The notes under the pieces were generated by a model. That model made no database searches and was not told where the DNA came from. It was given only the letters and a program-made list of their open reading frames with translations. From NCBI GenBank assembly GCA_947462335.1, contig OX381710.1, forward strand, positions 2,976,001 to 3,040,000: DNA of 64,000 nt, in the 5' to 3' direction. A program made the translations under genes and the position numbers. This DNA comes from Harmothoe impar (lineage: Eukaryota; Annelida; Polychaeta; Phyllodocida; Polynoidae). Below, one piece after another: positions 8,401-16,991 of this stretch (positions are counted from its first letter, which is position 1; every line of letters starts with the position of its first letter).

Positions 8401-9090
8401 ATGGACGTCTCTAGCACTGTGGAATCTGTTGAATTCGATCCTAGACTACAGTCACCTTTCACTATGCTAATAGCTGGACCTACATCGTGTGGTAAGAGTC
8501 GTCTAGTATTCGAAGTGATAAATAACGTGAAGACTCTCGTCACACCTGAAGTACACGATATAACTTACTGCTACAGCCAGTGGCAACCAGAGTTTGAAAA
8601 GTTGAAAAGTGCAGGTGTGAAATTCAACGAAGGTCTTCTTACAAGAGATGAACTTTTCAACTCTAGTCGAGATACTACTAAACACTCGATGCTCATCATA
8701 GACGACTTGTTAGACCCGGAATATGCACCTATAGCTAAAGACCTCTTCATCAAAGGTTCTCATCATCTGAACATGAATGTAATATTCATTACTCAGAACT
8801 TATTCTTTGCTAACAAAGACTTCAGGACTCTCAGTTTAAACAGCCATTATCTAGTTATTTTCAAGAACCCTCCAGATATGAGTCAGATAAGTTATATATC
8901 TAGACAAGCTTTCCCAGCACAACCATCTTTCTTGACTCAGGTATATAACAAAGAGACTACAGCTAAGCACTCATACATAGTGTTGGACTGTAAGCAGAGC
9001 ACACCTGACAACTTGCGAGTGAGGAACAGTATAACAACACCTTGGAACAGCGTAGTATTCATTCCTACTGGGAAAAAGCAGAAGAAATGA
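8401..9090 (+). CDS. FtsK/HerA-type (A32-like) genome-packaging ATPase
   Basis: 229 residues. Walker A is GPTSCGKS at 26-33, Walker B is MLIIDD at 97-102, and a sensor-like FITQN is at 129-133. This is the layout of the A32-type ATPases that pump DNA into the capsids of double-jelly-roll viruses. The C-terminus is basic (KKQKK). It starts the compact rightward virion block, 13 bases after the Death-domain gene, and its TGA overlaps the ATG of the next gene (ATGA at 9087-9090). No break is seen, and the length is normal for Maverick ATPases. Confidence 0.92.
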   Translation: MDVSSTVESVEFDPRLQSPFTMLIAGPTSCGKSRLVFEVINNVKTLVTPEVHDITYCYSQWQPEFEKLKSAGVKFNEGLLTRDELFNSSRDTTKHSMLIIDDLLDPEYAPIAKDLFIKGSHHLNMNVIFITQNLFFANKDFRTLSLNSHYLVIFKNPPDMSQISYISRQAFPAQPSFLTQVYNKETTAKHSYIVLDCKQSTPDNLRVRNSITTPWNSVVFIPTGKKQKK

Positions 9091-9497
9091 AGGGTAGTAC
9101 TAAGAGTAAGCGTGCTGAGAGTCTTAAGCGCCGTCAGAGAAGTGCTTACTACCAAAAGTTAGTTTCTTTACGTCGTCATTACTCTCTGTTGAAACATATA
9201 GCTAAATGTAGTACTACAGACTGTCAACATTTAGTGAGAGGTCTCAGTGAAGAAGTGATCAGACTAATGAGTGTCATATGTGTCAATGTAATGAACAAAA
9301 CCTTGACACCGAACTCAGTTCACGCAGTCAAGAAGTTATCGCCGTACAAGAAACAACTGAAGGCTATAACAAAACCTAAGATTACTGTCATAGCTAAGAG
9401 ACGAATACTACAGCAGAAAGGTGGCTTCATAGGTGCACTACTAGGTGTAGCACTACCTCTTATTACTAGTCTCATAGGATCAGCTGTCAAACGGTAG
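9087..9497 (+). CDS. Small basic protein with C-terminal membrane-active segment (adenovirus pX-like)
   Basis: 136 residues from ATG 9087; an earlier ATG at 9042 lies inside the ATPase and is less likely because 9087 gives the ATGA overlap. The first 40 residues and the region 82-107 are strongly basic. The C-terminus (about 108-134) has QKGGFIGALLG followed by a hydrophobic glycine-containing segment and a final KR. This type of tail is common in Maverick/adintovirus proteins compared with adenovirus core protein pX or membrane-lytic peptides. A role in DNA condensation or membrane penetration is inferred from the family, not shown here. Confidence 0.7.
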   Translation: MKGSTKSKRAESLKRRQRSAYYQKLVSLRRHYSLLKHIAKCSTTDCQHLVRGLSEEVIRLMSVICVNVMNKTLTPNSVHAVKKLSPYKKQLKAITKPKITVIAKRRILQQKGGFIGALLGVALPLITSLIGSAVKR

Positions 9498-9499
9498 TC

Positions 9500-10525
9500 A
9501 TGTCTTACACACGTATGGCTTTAGTGAGACCTGATTTAGTGGGTAGAAGCGACAACCCCATTTCTTCTACTACTAACACTGACCCACTACCTACTGCAAC
9601 ACTCGCGTCTTCTGCTCCAGCTGTGCTACCAGACCCTCAAACTCAGTTTTATGAGAGTCAACTAGTCAGAGAAAAACTATCCCCACACAGTAGTCTAGTG
9701 GAGATATTGAGTCACTTACAGAAAGAAGCAACTAGAGTATTGAATGACTCTCAGTTGAACAGTAGTGAGAGACTCAGTAGATACAACCAGCTCATGACTA
9801 AATCTTCTATACTATACAAAAAAGCTAAAATTGTGAGTCGAGCTGCTTCTTCTATGAATCCTAGAAATATTACTCCACACCGTCGCAGAAAAGGTAGAAG
9901 AGGAGAAGAAGCAGACGATGAAGCTAGTTCAGGCGAGGATGACGATATGTTTTCTACTACTAGTCATCAAACTCCAACTCCAAGTTTACCTGGTGGTAGT
10001 GGAGACGATGAATATGAGTCTCAAGAAGAAGAAGGAGAAGAAGAAGACACAGGACCTATAGGTAGACAAGGTGTCATGGTGATGGATGCTTTAATTCAAA
10101 GGCGTGTACCTAATACTTATCAGAAGACTGCTATGAATCTGTATAGACACTTGGCAGACTCTGACAAAGGTCGAGGTACTATCAACTGGACTCCTAGTGG
10201 TGAACTAGTAGTGCACGGGCGGCGTATAGAAGGGAGTAACATCATTGATCTACTAGGTGATGCAGCTCGGAAAAATAGTCTAACTAAGAAGCAACCTCTC
10301 ATAGGACAAAAGCCCTTCATCGCAGCTGTTAAAAGGCTGAACCCAGACTTGAAGTTCGTCAGAAACAAAGAATCTTTCAAGAGTGTTAGTTCTATGACTG
10401 GCTCTCCCTTCAGAAGACGTTCATATAGTGTAACACCAAAGCGTAAACGTAAAGCTAATACTGCACAGAGTGGTACTGGTATAACACCTCGTCAACTAGC
10501 AAAGTTATGGCGGACAAAGCTTTGA
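9500..10525 (+). CDS. Conserved Maverick protein with acidic linker and basic tail
   Basis: 341 residues. The N-terminal 120 residues contain a predicted helical segment (about 63-110). Then come RRRKGRR at 128-134, a very acidic Ser/Glu/Asp stretch (137-183), a compact domain (about 190-290) with the hallmark SGELVVHG...IEGSNIIDLL, and a basic tail with KRKRK near 314-318. Proteins with this domain sit next to the integrase in many animal Mavericks; the biochemical role is not known to me. It begins 2 bases after the previous stop and overlaps the integrase start by 19 bases. Confidence 0.75.
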   Translation: MSYTRMALVRPDLVGRSDNPISSTTNTDPLPTATLASSAPAVLPDPQTQFYESQLVREKLSPHSSLVEILSHLQKEATRVLNDSQLNSSERLSRYNQLMTKSSILYKKAKIVSRAASSMNPRNITPHRRRKGRRGEEADDEASSGEDDDMFSTTSHQTPTPSLPGGSGDDEYESQEEEGEEEDTGPIGRQGVMVMDALIQRRVPNTYQKTAMNLYRHLADSDKGRGTINWTPSGELVVHGRRIEGSNIIDLLGDAARKNSLTKKQPLIGQKPFIAAVKRLNPDLKFVRNKESFKSVSSMTGSPFRRRSYSVTPKRKRKANTAQSGTGITPRQLAKLWRTKL

Positions 10526-11412
10526 AGAAAGCTGTAGTAGATCGCTATACTTCAGTCAGAGAACCTGGAAGTTTCACTAGCGTGAGTAAATTGCGACACC
10601 ATCACTTTAAGAAGACTGACTTAAAAAACATTGCTGAAGCTTTAGAAGATGTGGATGCTTACACTAGACACAAACCTTACAAGAGACGGTTCACCAGATA
10701 CAAGACTCAGACTTGGGGTATAGATAGACAATGGCAGTTAGATCTTATTGACATGAGAGGGTCTTCACGTGAGAACAAGGGGTACCAGTATATTTTAGCT
10801 GGTATAGATGTCTTCTCAAGATATGGCTTTGCTCAACCTGTCAAGAGTAAGAAAGCTGTAGATGTATTAGAAGCTTACAAGAAAATGACTGAGAGTAGAC
10901 AACCTGTTAAAATCCAGACTGACAAAGGAAAAGAATTTTTGAACCAAACTTTCAGAAGTCATCTAGAAGAAACTGGTGTGGAATTGTTCACTGGAGAGAA
11001 CGATGACGTGAAATGTGCTATAGCTGAACGATTTAACGCCACACTGCAAGGTAAGCTGTGGCGTTGCTTTGCTTACTTCAACAACTACAAGTGGACAGGC
11101 ATACTTCAAGATCTAGTCCACTCTTACAATAGTACTGTGCATAAGACACTAGGTGCAGCTCCAGTCGACATCACAGACAAGAACTCTGATGCTCTGTTCT
11201 ACAGGCTATATGAACAACCACCAGACAAGAGGACTGTGCCCAAGTTACTTTTGAAGAAAGGTTCTAAAGTGTGCATGCTTGCTAAGAAGCGCGCTTTCAA
11301 CAGAGGTTACGAACCTAACTGGACTGAGGAAGTATACACTATAGATTCTGTCAAACCTAAAGGATACCAACTGAAAGATGAACTAGGAGAAGAGATAAAA
11401 GGAACTTTCTAA
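10507..11412 (+). CDS. Retroviral-type (RVE/DDE) integrase catalytic part, ends at premature stop
   Basis: 301 residues. The DDE triad is D79 in WQLDLIDM, D139 in QTDKGKEF and E174 in AIAERFN, with 34 residues between the second and third, the D,D35E spacing of retroviral integrases and Maverick c-integrases. It catalyses joining of element ends to host DNA with a short staggered cut, consistent with 6-bp duplications. The C-terminal part carries the small beta-rich region usual before a chromodomain. The frame stops at TAA 11410-11412 but remains open beyond it through a chromodomain (next entry), so the full-length protein is interrupted by a stop. Confidence 0.92.
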   Translation: MADKALKKAVVDRYTSVREPGSFTSVSKLRHHHFKKTDLKNIAEALEDVDAYTRHKPYKRRFTRYKTQTWGIDRQWQLDLIDMRGSSRENKGYQYILAGIDVFSRYGFAQPVKSKKAVDVLEAYKKMTESRQPVKIQTDKGKEFLNQTFRSHLEETGVELFTGENDDVKCAIAERFNATLQGKLWRCFAYFNNYKWTGILQDLVHSYNSTVHKTLGAAPVDITDKNSDALFYRLYEQPPDKRTVPKLLLKKGSKVCMLAKKRAFNRGYEPNWTEEVYTIDSVKPKGYQLKDELGEEIKGTF

Positions 11413-11589
11413 CAGCCTGAAGTTCAAAAGGTCCATGTCCGTCAAGGGAAGAGGTACGACATAGAAGAAGTAGTGAAGTACAGAGGCTCAGGTCGTAAGC
11501 GTCAAGCATACGTCAAGTGGAAAGGTTACGGGGATAAGTTCAACACGTGGGAACCTGCTAAGAACGTGAAAAAATGGCGTTCACAATGA
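11413..11589 (+). pseudogene. Integrase chromodomain separated by in-frame stop
   Basis: In the integrase frame, directly after TAA, 58 more codons encode a clear chromodomain: YDIEEVVKYR, YVKWKGYG and FNTWEP supply the aromatic-cage positions (Tyr, Trp, Trp). Chromodomains bind methylated histone tails and can steer integration. Without readthrough this module is lost. The last 16 bases overlap the start of the penton gene at 11574. Confidence 0.85.
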
Positions 11590-13101
11590 CACTACCTAGC
11601 AACTCGTCTATGAAAGTTTTCCCAGACAACACTCTGACAACTTACAACACATTGTTACCTGAGTATGTATCTTCTAGTACTCCAATGGAGTGTGCTCTGC
11701 AAGAAATAATGTGTCCTACTAGTTGGTACAACGTAGAATGTGAGACATTGTTGTTCATAGAAGGTGAAACAGACTCAACTATACCCAAGAGCGTCATGAG
11801 TGCTAAAAGACTACAAGAAGCACTACATAAACGAAGCTCAGACTTTTTTCCTTACACAGCGAACGATCCTGTGTTGAATAGGAAAAGTTCAAGTATACAT
11901 GACAGCGTAGCTAAGAAGTGTCTACAGCGAGGTGTAGAGATCAAACGCTCTAAACAAGTACCAGTACGACAACCTACAGCGAGACTTAGTGTAGAATCAG
12001 ACCCAAGCTCTGGAGAAGTAGCGCGACCTGCGCCGCCACCTAGTGTCGAATCGGACAGCGAAACCGAAACTGAACCAGACCCTTTAGCAGAAGTGCCGCC
12101 ATCTGGTGCAGACAGTATCACTTACAGAATAGTACGCGGTTTGAACCCCGAGAACCGTGCGAGTGCAGCAGTCTCAGCTGTGAGAGATTCACTCAACTTA
12201 AATTACACAGAAAAAGCAGCATTCATAAACGGGCTTACTACTAGAGAGTCAGAAGTTTTGACTGAGGAAGAACTCAGAGTAGTGAAAATAGAATTAAAGT
12301 TGAAGTATTTAGATAAACTAGTCAACACTTTTCAATTCCCAGCAGTCCGGACGTATACAGCTTTCTCTCTGCAAGGTGTATATCTACAAGACAACTCTGA
12401 CTTCATAAATTATCTGAACAAGTGTATAAACAGGAAACACCCTAGTATAATCAAGAAACTGAGGACACACCACAAGAACAATAAATCTAACGTGTTCACA
12501 TACAACAGGTATACAATGAAGTGTATTGTAGCTCTACCTCCTGATGTTGTGATACAACTACCAGTAAACTTGGGTGTGCAGTTAGGATTCGGAGGTGGTG
12601 TCTTCTTGATGAATAAGACTGAAGGTCAAGCTGTAGTAGACTTGAAGTTCAGAGCTCAGACTGTCTATGTATACTCTGATATAGTGAAACATAACATCGT
12701 TGGAGACAAGAGAGCACCTCTGTTGAGAGTTGTAAACATTAATCCACTGCTAGGTTTCTGCGCGTGGCATCCACCCTGAACCTGATCAGTACAGGTCATA
12801 CTGAAAGTCTGGCATGGATGCCACCCTGTAACATTCCGTTCCTCCTAGAGTGACATTTCAAGATTCTGCCACCAGTCTAGGAGACAAGAGAGCACCTCTG
12901 TTGAGAGTTGTAAACATTAATCCACTGCTAGGTGACACACATACTGTCACTTTCCAACCTTTGATGTACCAACCTGTGAGTAAGAGCAGCTTCAGACAGA
13001 TCGCGATCTACTTAAGAGACAGCACAGGTCGTCCTATACCATTTGAACGTGGAGCAGTGACTGTAGTACTAGCTTTTAAGCCTATAAGCAACCACATATA
13101 G
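11574..13101 (+). pseudogene. Penton-like minor capsid protein gene broken by a 178-bp duplication/insertion
   Basis: The N-terminal frame runs 11574-12779 (401 codons) and the C-terminal part continues in another frame to 13101. The C-terminal YLRDSTGRPIPFERGAVTVVL segment and the position before the pVI-like and major capsid genes identify the single-jelly-roll penton protein of Mavericks. A disordered Ser/Glu/Pro-rich region lies near residues 125-180. The break is a 54-bp direct repeat (12702-12755 and 12880-12933) enclosing 124 extra bases. The excess of 178 bases shifts the frame. The first half is otherwise clean. Confidence 0.85.
12702..12933. repeat. 54-bp direct repeat flanking 124-bp insert in penton gene
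   Basis: The copies at 12702-12755 and 12880-12933 look identical. The insert 12756-12879 contains two short sequences related as GGCATCC and GGATGCC, each followed by CACCCTG, and has no coding match I recognise. The long duplication looks more like template switching or repair than a transposase target duplication. Confidence 0.85.
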
Positions 13102-13108
13102 TAACAGT

Positions 13109-13600
13109 ATGCTTCAGCGCTTTGGCCCACCTCCATACTTAGGCCCTAGAGGGGAGTATGGTGCTTACTATGCTAAATCTCAGTTTGGTCACGGTGTTCT
13201 ACCAGCTTTCGGTGGAGTAGCTAGGCAACGTGGTCATGGTATTGGATCTATCATATCAGTATTACTGCGAGGAGCTGTCCCCCTTTTGAGCACTATTGGT
13301 CGTAAAGTTGCTAAGACAGCTGGCACAGCACTACTCTCTACAGGTGCAGGAGTACTTTCAGATGTCATGGCTGGAAAACCACTCAAGAAGAGTGTAAACA
13401 AACATGTCAGAGGTCAAAGCCAAGCTCTATTGAAGAGAGCTCATTCTTCAGCTCAGAACTACATAAACAGAGTGTCTCAACCGACTCCAGCCAAACGCCG
13501 TGCGACAGTCCGACGTGCAGGACGTACTAAGCAGCAGACAGGCAAAGGGCGCAAGAAGAAGAAGCAGAGTCGTGCTAGCAATAAAGCACTACTGTTCTAA
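13109..13600 (+). CDS. pVI-like minor virion protein (amphipathic, basic C-terminus)
   Basis: 163 residues. After a Gly/Tyr/Pro-rich start comes the conserved block GVLPAFGGVARQRGHGIGSI (about 29-48), then an amphipathic helical region (about 49-88) ending SDVMAGKPLKKS, then a very basic tail (about 125-160) ending KALLF. Maverick proteins of this type are placed with adenovirus pVI/pX: cement under the capsid, membrane disruption and DNA contact, usually processed by the adenain-type protease encoded downstream. It sits 7 bases after the penton frame and 2 bases before the major capsid gene. Confidence 0.75.
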   Translation: MLQRFGPPPYLGPRGEYGAYYAKSQFGHGVLPAFGGVARQRGHGIGSIISVLLRGAVPLLSTIGRKVAKTAGTALLSTGAGVLSDVMAGKPLKKSVNKHVRGQSQALLKRAHSSAQNYINRVSQPTPAKRRATVRRAGRTKQQTGKGRKKKKQSRASNKALLF

Positions 13601-13602
13601 TC

Positions 13603-14916
13603 ATGAGTCTGTTACATCCTCATGGCCAGACATGTGCTGTAGGAGAGTTAGATCTCCATGCAGTAGGAGTGACTCAAAAAGACATTCTGAAAAGTCAGAC
13701 AGTCACTAAGACAACTAACAATGCTTTGACTGACCACACTGACTCTTTCGACTTTACTTTTGAGCCAACTACTCTGTACACAGATTTGAGTGAAGCAGAG
13801 TTGTACTTGGAAATAGAAGTTGTAGATGCTGCTGGGACACGTCTAGCAGTAGGTGACGAAGCTGCACCTGTGAACAACATAGGCCACTCCCTCTTCTCTT
13901 CTGTTCAACTGTTGATCAACGGAGAGAAAGTGACAGGGAACAATGAAGACTATGCACTGAAATCGACATTGTTAGACTTAGTAGGAACTGAAGTGAACGA
14001 CAAGACTACTCGGTTGAAGGGTCTACAGAAGTGGATGATGGACACAGCTGGCCACATGGAAGGACGAGTTGCTGCTAACACGGGTTTCGTTGCTCGCCGG
14101 AAAGAGTTCAGTGCAAGACGGACTCACGGAGTCATCATCAGACCCCACATCGACCTCCTCAAGCAGTGCAAGCTCTTCCCTTCACATTGTGAGTTCAAGT
14201 TCATATATGAACGTAGCTCTCCAGCTTTCTACATGATGCAAGCTGCAGACTTGGACTTCAAAGTGAAGATCACTAAAGCTGAGATGAGCGTGCGCCAAGT
14301 GACTGTGAGAGACGAAGTAGCTGAAGTCCACAATAAAACAGTGATGAACCCTCAGTTCGGGCCATTCAACTACACTCTGACGAGGTGTCGAGTCACTAAA
14401 CACACTCTAGACGGAGGGTCACAAGAGTACAGTTGGACTCAACCCGACACAAGCCAGATCCCGACCCGTGTCCTACTAGCTTTAGTCAAAGAGACTGCAG
14501 CGTCAGGCACTAAAAGCGAGAACCCGTTCAACTTCCAGAACTACTCAGTGAGAGAAGTAGGTCTGAAGTATGATGACCATAAATATGAAGTGGAGACTGA
14601 CTTTGCTGCAGGGAACTGTGTGAAAGCTTACAGGAACTTGTTCAGAGAGACAGGTCTACTAGCTGTAGGTCAAGATTGTGGTCTCACTTTAGAACAGTTC
14701 CAATCAGGGTACACAGTCTTTGCTTTCGACCTGACTCCAGACAGGACTCCTGAATGCCCACGCATCAACTTAGGGAAGCAAGGGAAGTTGACTGTGTCTC
14801 TGAGGTTCAACGCCCCTACAAATCACGCCATCTCAGCTGTCATCTGTGCTTTCTACGACAACAACATCCAACTCACAGCTGACAGACTACCAGTCACAGA
14901 CTACCACATGGCCTGA
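13603..14916 (+). CDS. Double-jelly-roll major capsid protein (hexon-like)
   Basis: 437 residues, intact. Its position between the pVI-like protein and the protease, its length, and features such as PVNNIGHSLFSSVQLLINGE (about 87-106) and the beta-rich remainder match Maverick/adintovirus major capsid proteins, which form trimeric capsomers like adenovirus hexon. The ATG at 13603 follows the previous stop by 2 bases. An internal AATAAA near 14333 is inside the gene and probably irrelevant. The intact capsid frame supports recent activity of the element. Confidence 0.9.
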   Translation: MSLLHPHGQTCAVGELDLHAVGVTQKDILKSQTVTKTTNNALTDHTDSFDFTFEPTTLYTDLSEAELYLEIEVVDAAGTRLAVGDEAAPVNNIGHSLFSSVQLLINGEKVTGNNEDYALKSTLLDLVGTEVNDKTTRLKGLQKWMMDTAGHMEGRVAANTGFVARRKEFSARRTHGVIIRPHIDLLKQCKLFPSHCEFKFIYERSSPAFYMMQAADLDFKVKITKAEMSVRQVTVRDEVAEVHNKTVMNPQFGPFNYTLTRCRVTKHTLDGGSQEYSWTQPDTSQIPTRVLLALVKETAASGTKSENPFNFQNYSVREVGLKYDDHKYEVETDFAAGNCVKAYRNLFRETGLLAVGQDCGLTLEQFQSGYTVFAFDLTPDRTPECPRINLGKQGKLTVSLRFNAPTNHAISAVICAFYDNNIQLTADRLPVTDYHMA

Positions 14917-14920
14917 GAAG

Positions 14921-15370
14921 ATGAAGACTTCACAACTGAACACTGTTCTTAGCCAACACCCTCACACTCGACGATACTTCCTAGGTACTTTCCCTAGTGA
15001 TGAGTGCCCTGCTGAAGCAACACCTCTGACTTGCTTTGTCAGTAACACACACCCCCACACACAACCTGGACAACATTGGATAGCTTTCTATGTTCAGAGT
15101 GATGGAGTAGTGTACTATTTCGATCCTTATGGTTTACCCCCTATGAGTGTATATCACAGAGCGTTCTTGAAGAAATCGTCAGACAAGCGTGGGACGTTCA
15201 ACAAGCAACAACTACAAAGTTTATACACTAAGACTTGTGGAGCTCATTGCATCAACTTCTTGATAGAAACATGTCGAACCCAAGACCCTCAACACACTCT
15301 ACACAACCTTCTCCAACTGCCAACCAACCTGACCGATCGCCTGGTAGAGCCATACATGAGTCTATACTAA
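14921..15370 (+). CDS. Adenain-type (C5) cysteine protease
   Basis: 149 residues from ATG 14921, four bases after the capsid stop; an earlier ATG at 14846 lies inside the capsid gene. The catalytic set is visible: H52 in GQHWIAFY, D68 in YFDPYG, Q99 in KQQLQSLY and C106 in TKTCGAHC. The order His-Asp-Gln-Cys and the length are those of adenovirus maturation protease and its Maverick relatives. It would process precursor virion proteins such as the pVI-like protein. It overlaps the next frame by 100 bases. Confidence 0.92.
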   Translation: MKTSQLNTVLSQHPHTRRYFLGTFPSDECPAEATPLTCFVSNTHPHTQPGQHWIAFYVQSDGVVYYFDPYGLPPMSVYHRAFLKKSSDKRGTFNKQQLQSLYTKTCGAHCINFLIETCRTQDPQHTLHNLLQLPTNLTDRLVEPYMSLY

Positions 15371-15618
15371 AGTCTCTAGAGCAAGAAGCTGCAAGTACTA
15401 AACACAACTTACTTGCAGACAGCACTCAGAGAGAATTAGACGTGATCGACGGGTTGAAGAGTAACGCTGATGTCATGGATAAAATAATTGATATGATCAG
15501 TCAGCTCATGTACAGAGTGAGGCAACTAGAAGAAGTTCAAGACAAGGCAGAAGTGGAGAAAACTAAAACTGGAGGAGGGTGTGGGTTGAACTGTGCCAAT
15601 AACTCATTCACTTTGTAA
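15271..15618 (+). CDS. Small coiled-coil virion-type protein, last gene of the block
   Basis: 115 residues from ATG 15271; an in-frame ATG at 15235 also exists but lies deeper in the protease. The N-terminus is Pro/Ser/Thr-rich. Residues about 35-95 form a probable coiled coil (HESILKSLEQEA...IIDMISQLMYRVRQLEEVQ), and the tail is GGGCGLNC. A proline-rich head with a C-terminal coiled coil recalls cement proteins such as adenovirus IX, but this is only an analogy. The 100-base overlap with the protease in another frame and the immediately following poly(A) signal support it as the last gene. Confidence 0.65.
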   Translation: MSNPRPSTHSTQPSPTANQPDRSPGRAIHESILKSLEQEAASTKHNLLADSTQRELDVIDGLKSNADVMDKIIDMISQLMYRVRQLEEVQDKAEVEKTKTGGGCGLNCANNSFTL

Positions 15619-15643
15619 CTGCTTTGCTTTTTGCTTTGTGTGA

Positions 15644-15649
15644 AATAAA
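15644..15649 (+). terminator. Poly(A) signal ending the rightward gene block
   Basis: AATAAA lies 25 bases after the last stop, in an A-rich run. AATAAA also occurs inside genes near 12480, 13578 and 14333. Confidence 0.65.
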
Positions 15650-16014
15650 AAAAGAATGAAAAAAACAAATTGTGTCGTGTATCTGTGTATATACCAACGG
15701 TATTTATTGAATACTAAAGTTAGTATTCCATCTGCATGTGACGGTATTACTGAAATGTCATTGTTGACATTTGAAAGCCACGTGGTGTATAGCACGTGTA
15801 CCTTGTATTTACAAAGTTAGTAGGTCATATTGACATATATTAACCAATCAGAAGCTTGTAAAGTATGTCATGACCTCTAATCTAGGTCAGTGACGTCACT
15901 TCCTGTCATATAGAGGCTTCTGATTGGCTCTTAAAGGTCACTTCCGTTCTGCAAGTGTCAACTGACCTACTTGCTACCGTTTCTTACGCGCTGAATATGC
16001 TCCTATATACTACT
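15650..16014. promoter_or_regulatory. Right terminal region of the Maverick with promoter-type motifs
   Basis: This non-coding end carries CACGTG at 15779-15784 and 15793-15798, CCAATCAG at 15844-15851 and its inverse at 15920-15927, and a CRE-type TGACGTCA at 15891-15898. The same CACGTG and CCAATCAG motifs cluster near the ends of the 43004-51052 element. The region ends TATATACTACT at 16014. Confidence 0.6.
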
Positions 16015-16442
16015 TCTCTTTGTGGATACGGCCATCTTTATCGTTGTCCACCAGTGCATTATGTCTATAATTATGCCGTTTAGTTTAAGTCTAAACTAGA
16101 CATCTGCTTAGAGAGTGACCCCTCTGCTAGTGACTTGACCCACACAGAGAGGCCTTCTGATTACACCTCTGCTGCAGAGTGGTTAGCACTGTATTAATTA
16201 CCATCTATACAGGTGTTATAGTGGAGTTGGCATGTTGAAAACGTTATCACCCAACTACAGGTGTAACCTCAATCAACCAGGGACTACTAAGTATGGGTTA
16301 CTTTGGCATGCACAGTTATGGAAGTAGATTTGTAACTTCAGAACTTCAAGAGAGAGTCGCCTCTCATTCACAAGGGTCAAGCACTTTGGTGAGGCTCAGA
16401 CAATGCTGGCTCTGTCAATGAAGCCTCTATTTTACCCCTCCG
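16015..16442. repeat. Flanking DNA with a dispersed repeat also found near 63390-63560
   Basis: The phrases GATACGGCCAT, CACAGAGAGGCCTT and CTGCAGA(G/A)TGGT occur in the same order here and near the right edge of the window, so both are copies of one repeat. No coding signal is seen. Confidence 0.5.
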
Positions 16443-16690
16443 GAGTCCAACATTGCCCGACTCTGGAAGGAGGGTCCAGCATTGTCAGACTTTGGGAAGA
16501 GGGTCCAGCATTGTCAGACTCTGGGAAGAGGGTCTAGCATTGTCAGACTCTGGGAAGAAGGTCCAGCATTGTCAGACTTTGGGAAGAAGATCCAGCATTG
16601 TCAGACTTTGGGAAGAAGGTCCAGCATTGTCAGAGTTTGGGAAGACGGTCCAGCATTGTCAGACTTTGGGAAGACGGTCCAGCCTGTAAA
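16443..16690. repeat. 29-bp minisatellite
   Basis: About eight units of GGTCCAGCATTGTCAGACT(T/C)TGGGAAGA(A/G), each 29 bases. Because 29 is not a multiple of 3, the same peptide appears in all three frames; these are not genes. Related single units occur near 20670-20790 and 47035-47120. Confidence 0.9.
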
Positions 16691-16789
16691 TAAAGGCCCA
16701 GCATTGCCTGACCCTCACCAAAGTGCTTGACTCTTGTAAGTAAGTGGTTTTGCGACATTCCTAATGTCAGATACTTGTTGTAACTCACT

Positions 16790-16955
16790 GTAGCTGCATT
16801 GGTGCATCATGCCGAACCCTTCAGGAGTGTAGCAAACACATACAGTCAGTATAACGCTTGAATGCAGCTGTAGTGAATTCACACCAGGACTGCATTCATG
16901 CATCATGACGACCAAGGGCATGATGCATTAAGGCATTGCCATCCTTAATGGGTTA
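16790..16955. repeat. GCATGATGC-family palindromic repeat copy
   Basis: Has GGTGCATCATGCCGA, an interrupted central hairpin, and the end ATCCTTAATGGGTTAA. This family's consensus has outer ends AACCCTTTAAGGACGGCAT and inner hairpins of GATGCATGAATGCAGCCCTGG with its complement. Confidence 0.75.
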
Positions 16956-16991
16956 AATGACGCTGTAGCCTTTATAGGGTTACCAGTGATT

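Larger units (their letters stand above)
1..16014. mobile_element. Maverick/Polinton (adintovirus-like) element, right part
   Basis: A self-synthesising, virus-like DNA transposon is recognised from its full gene set: protein-primed PolB, A32-type ATPase, retroviral-type integrase with chromodomain, penton-like and double-jelly-roll capsid proteins and an adenain-type protease. Known members integrate with 5-6 bp target duplications and start with AG. The left end is cut off by the window. I place the right end at 16014 because the sequence read inward from there begins AGTAGTATA, the same nine bases that begin the 43004-51052 element. The following six bases TCTCTT would be the target duplication, but the left copy is not available. 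Genes at 3-5077 run leftward and all others rightward. Confidence 0.9.

Noticed and set aside
13695..14403. Minus-strand frames inside the major capsid gene
   Set aside because: Antisense shadows of an intact, well-identified gene.
1..16014. A free-living adenovirus or other viral genome contaminating the assembly
   Set aside because: Integrase with chromodomain, capsid and protease types and the break at 16014 into repeat DNA fit an integrated Maverick; the downstream repeats recur through the window.
16453..16730. Two frames with a repeated LWEEGPALSDFGKK-like peptide
   Set aside because: The 29-bp minisatellite gives the same peptide in each frame; it is not a gene.
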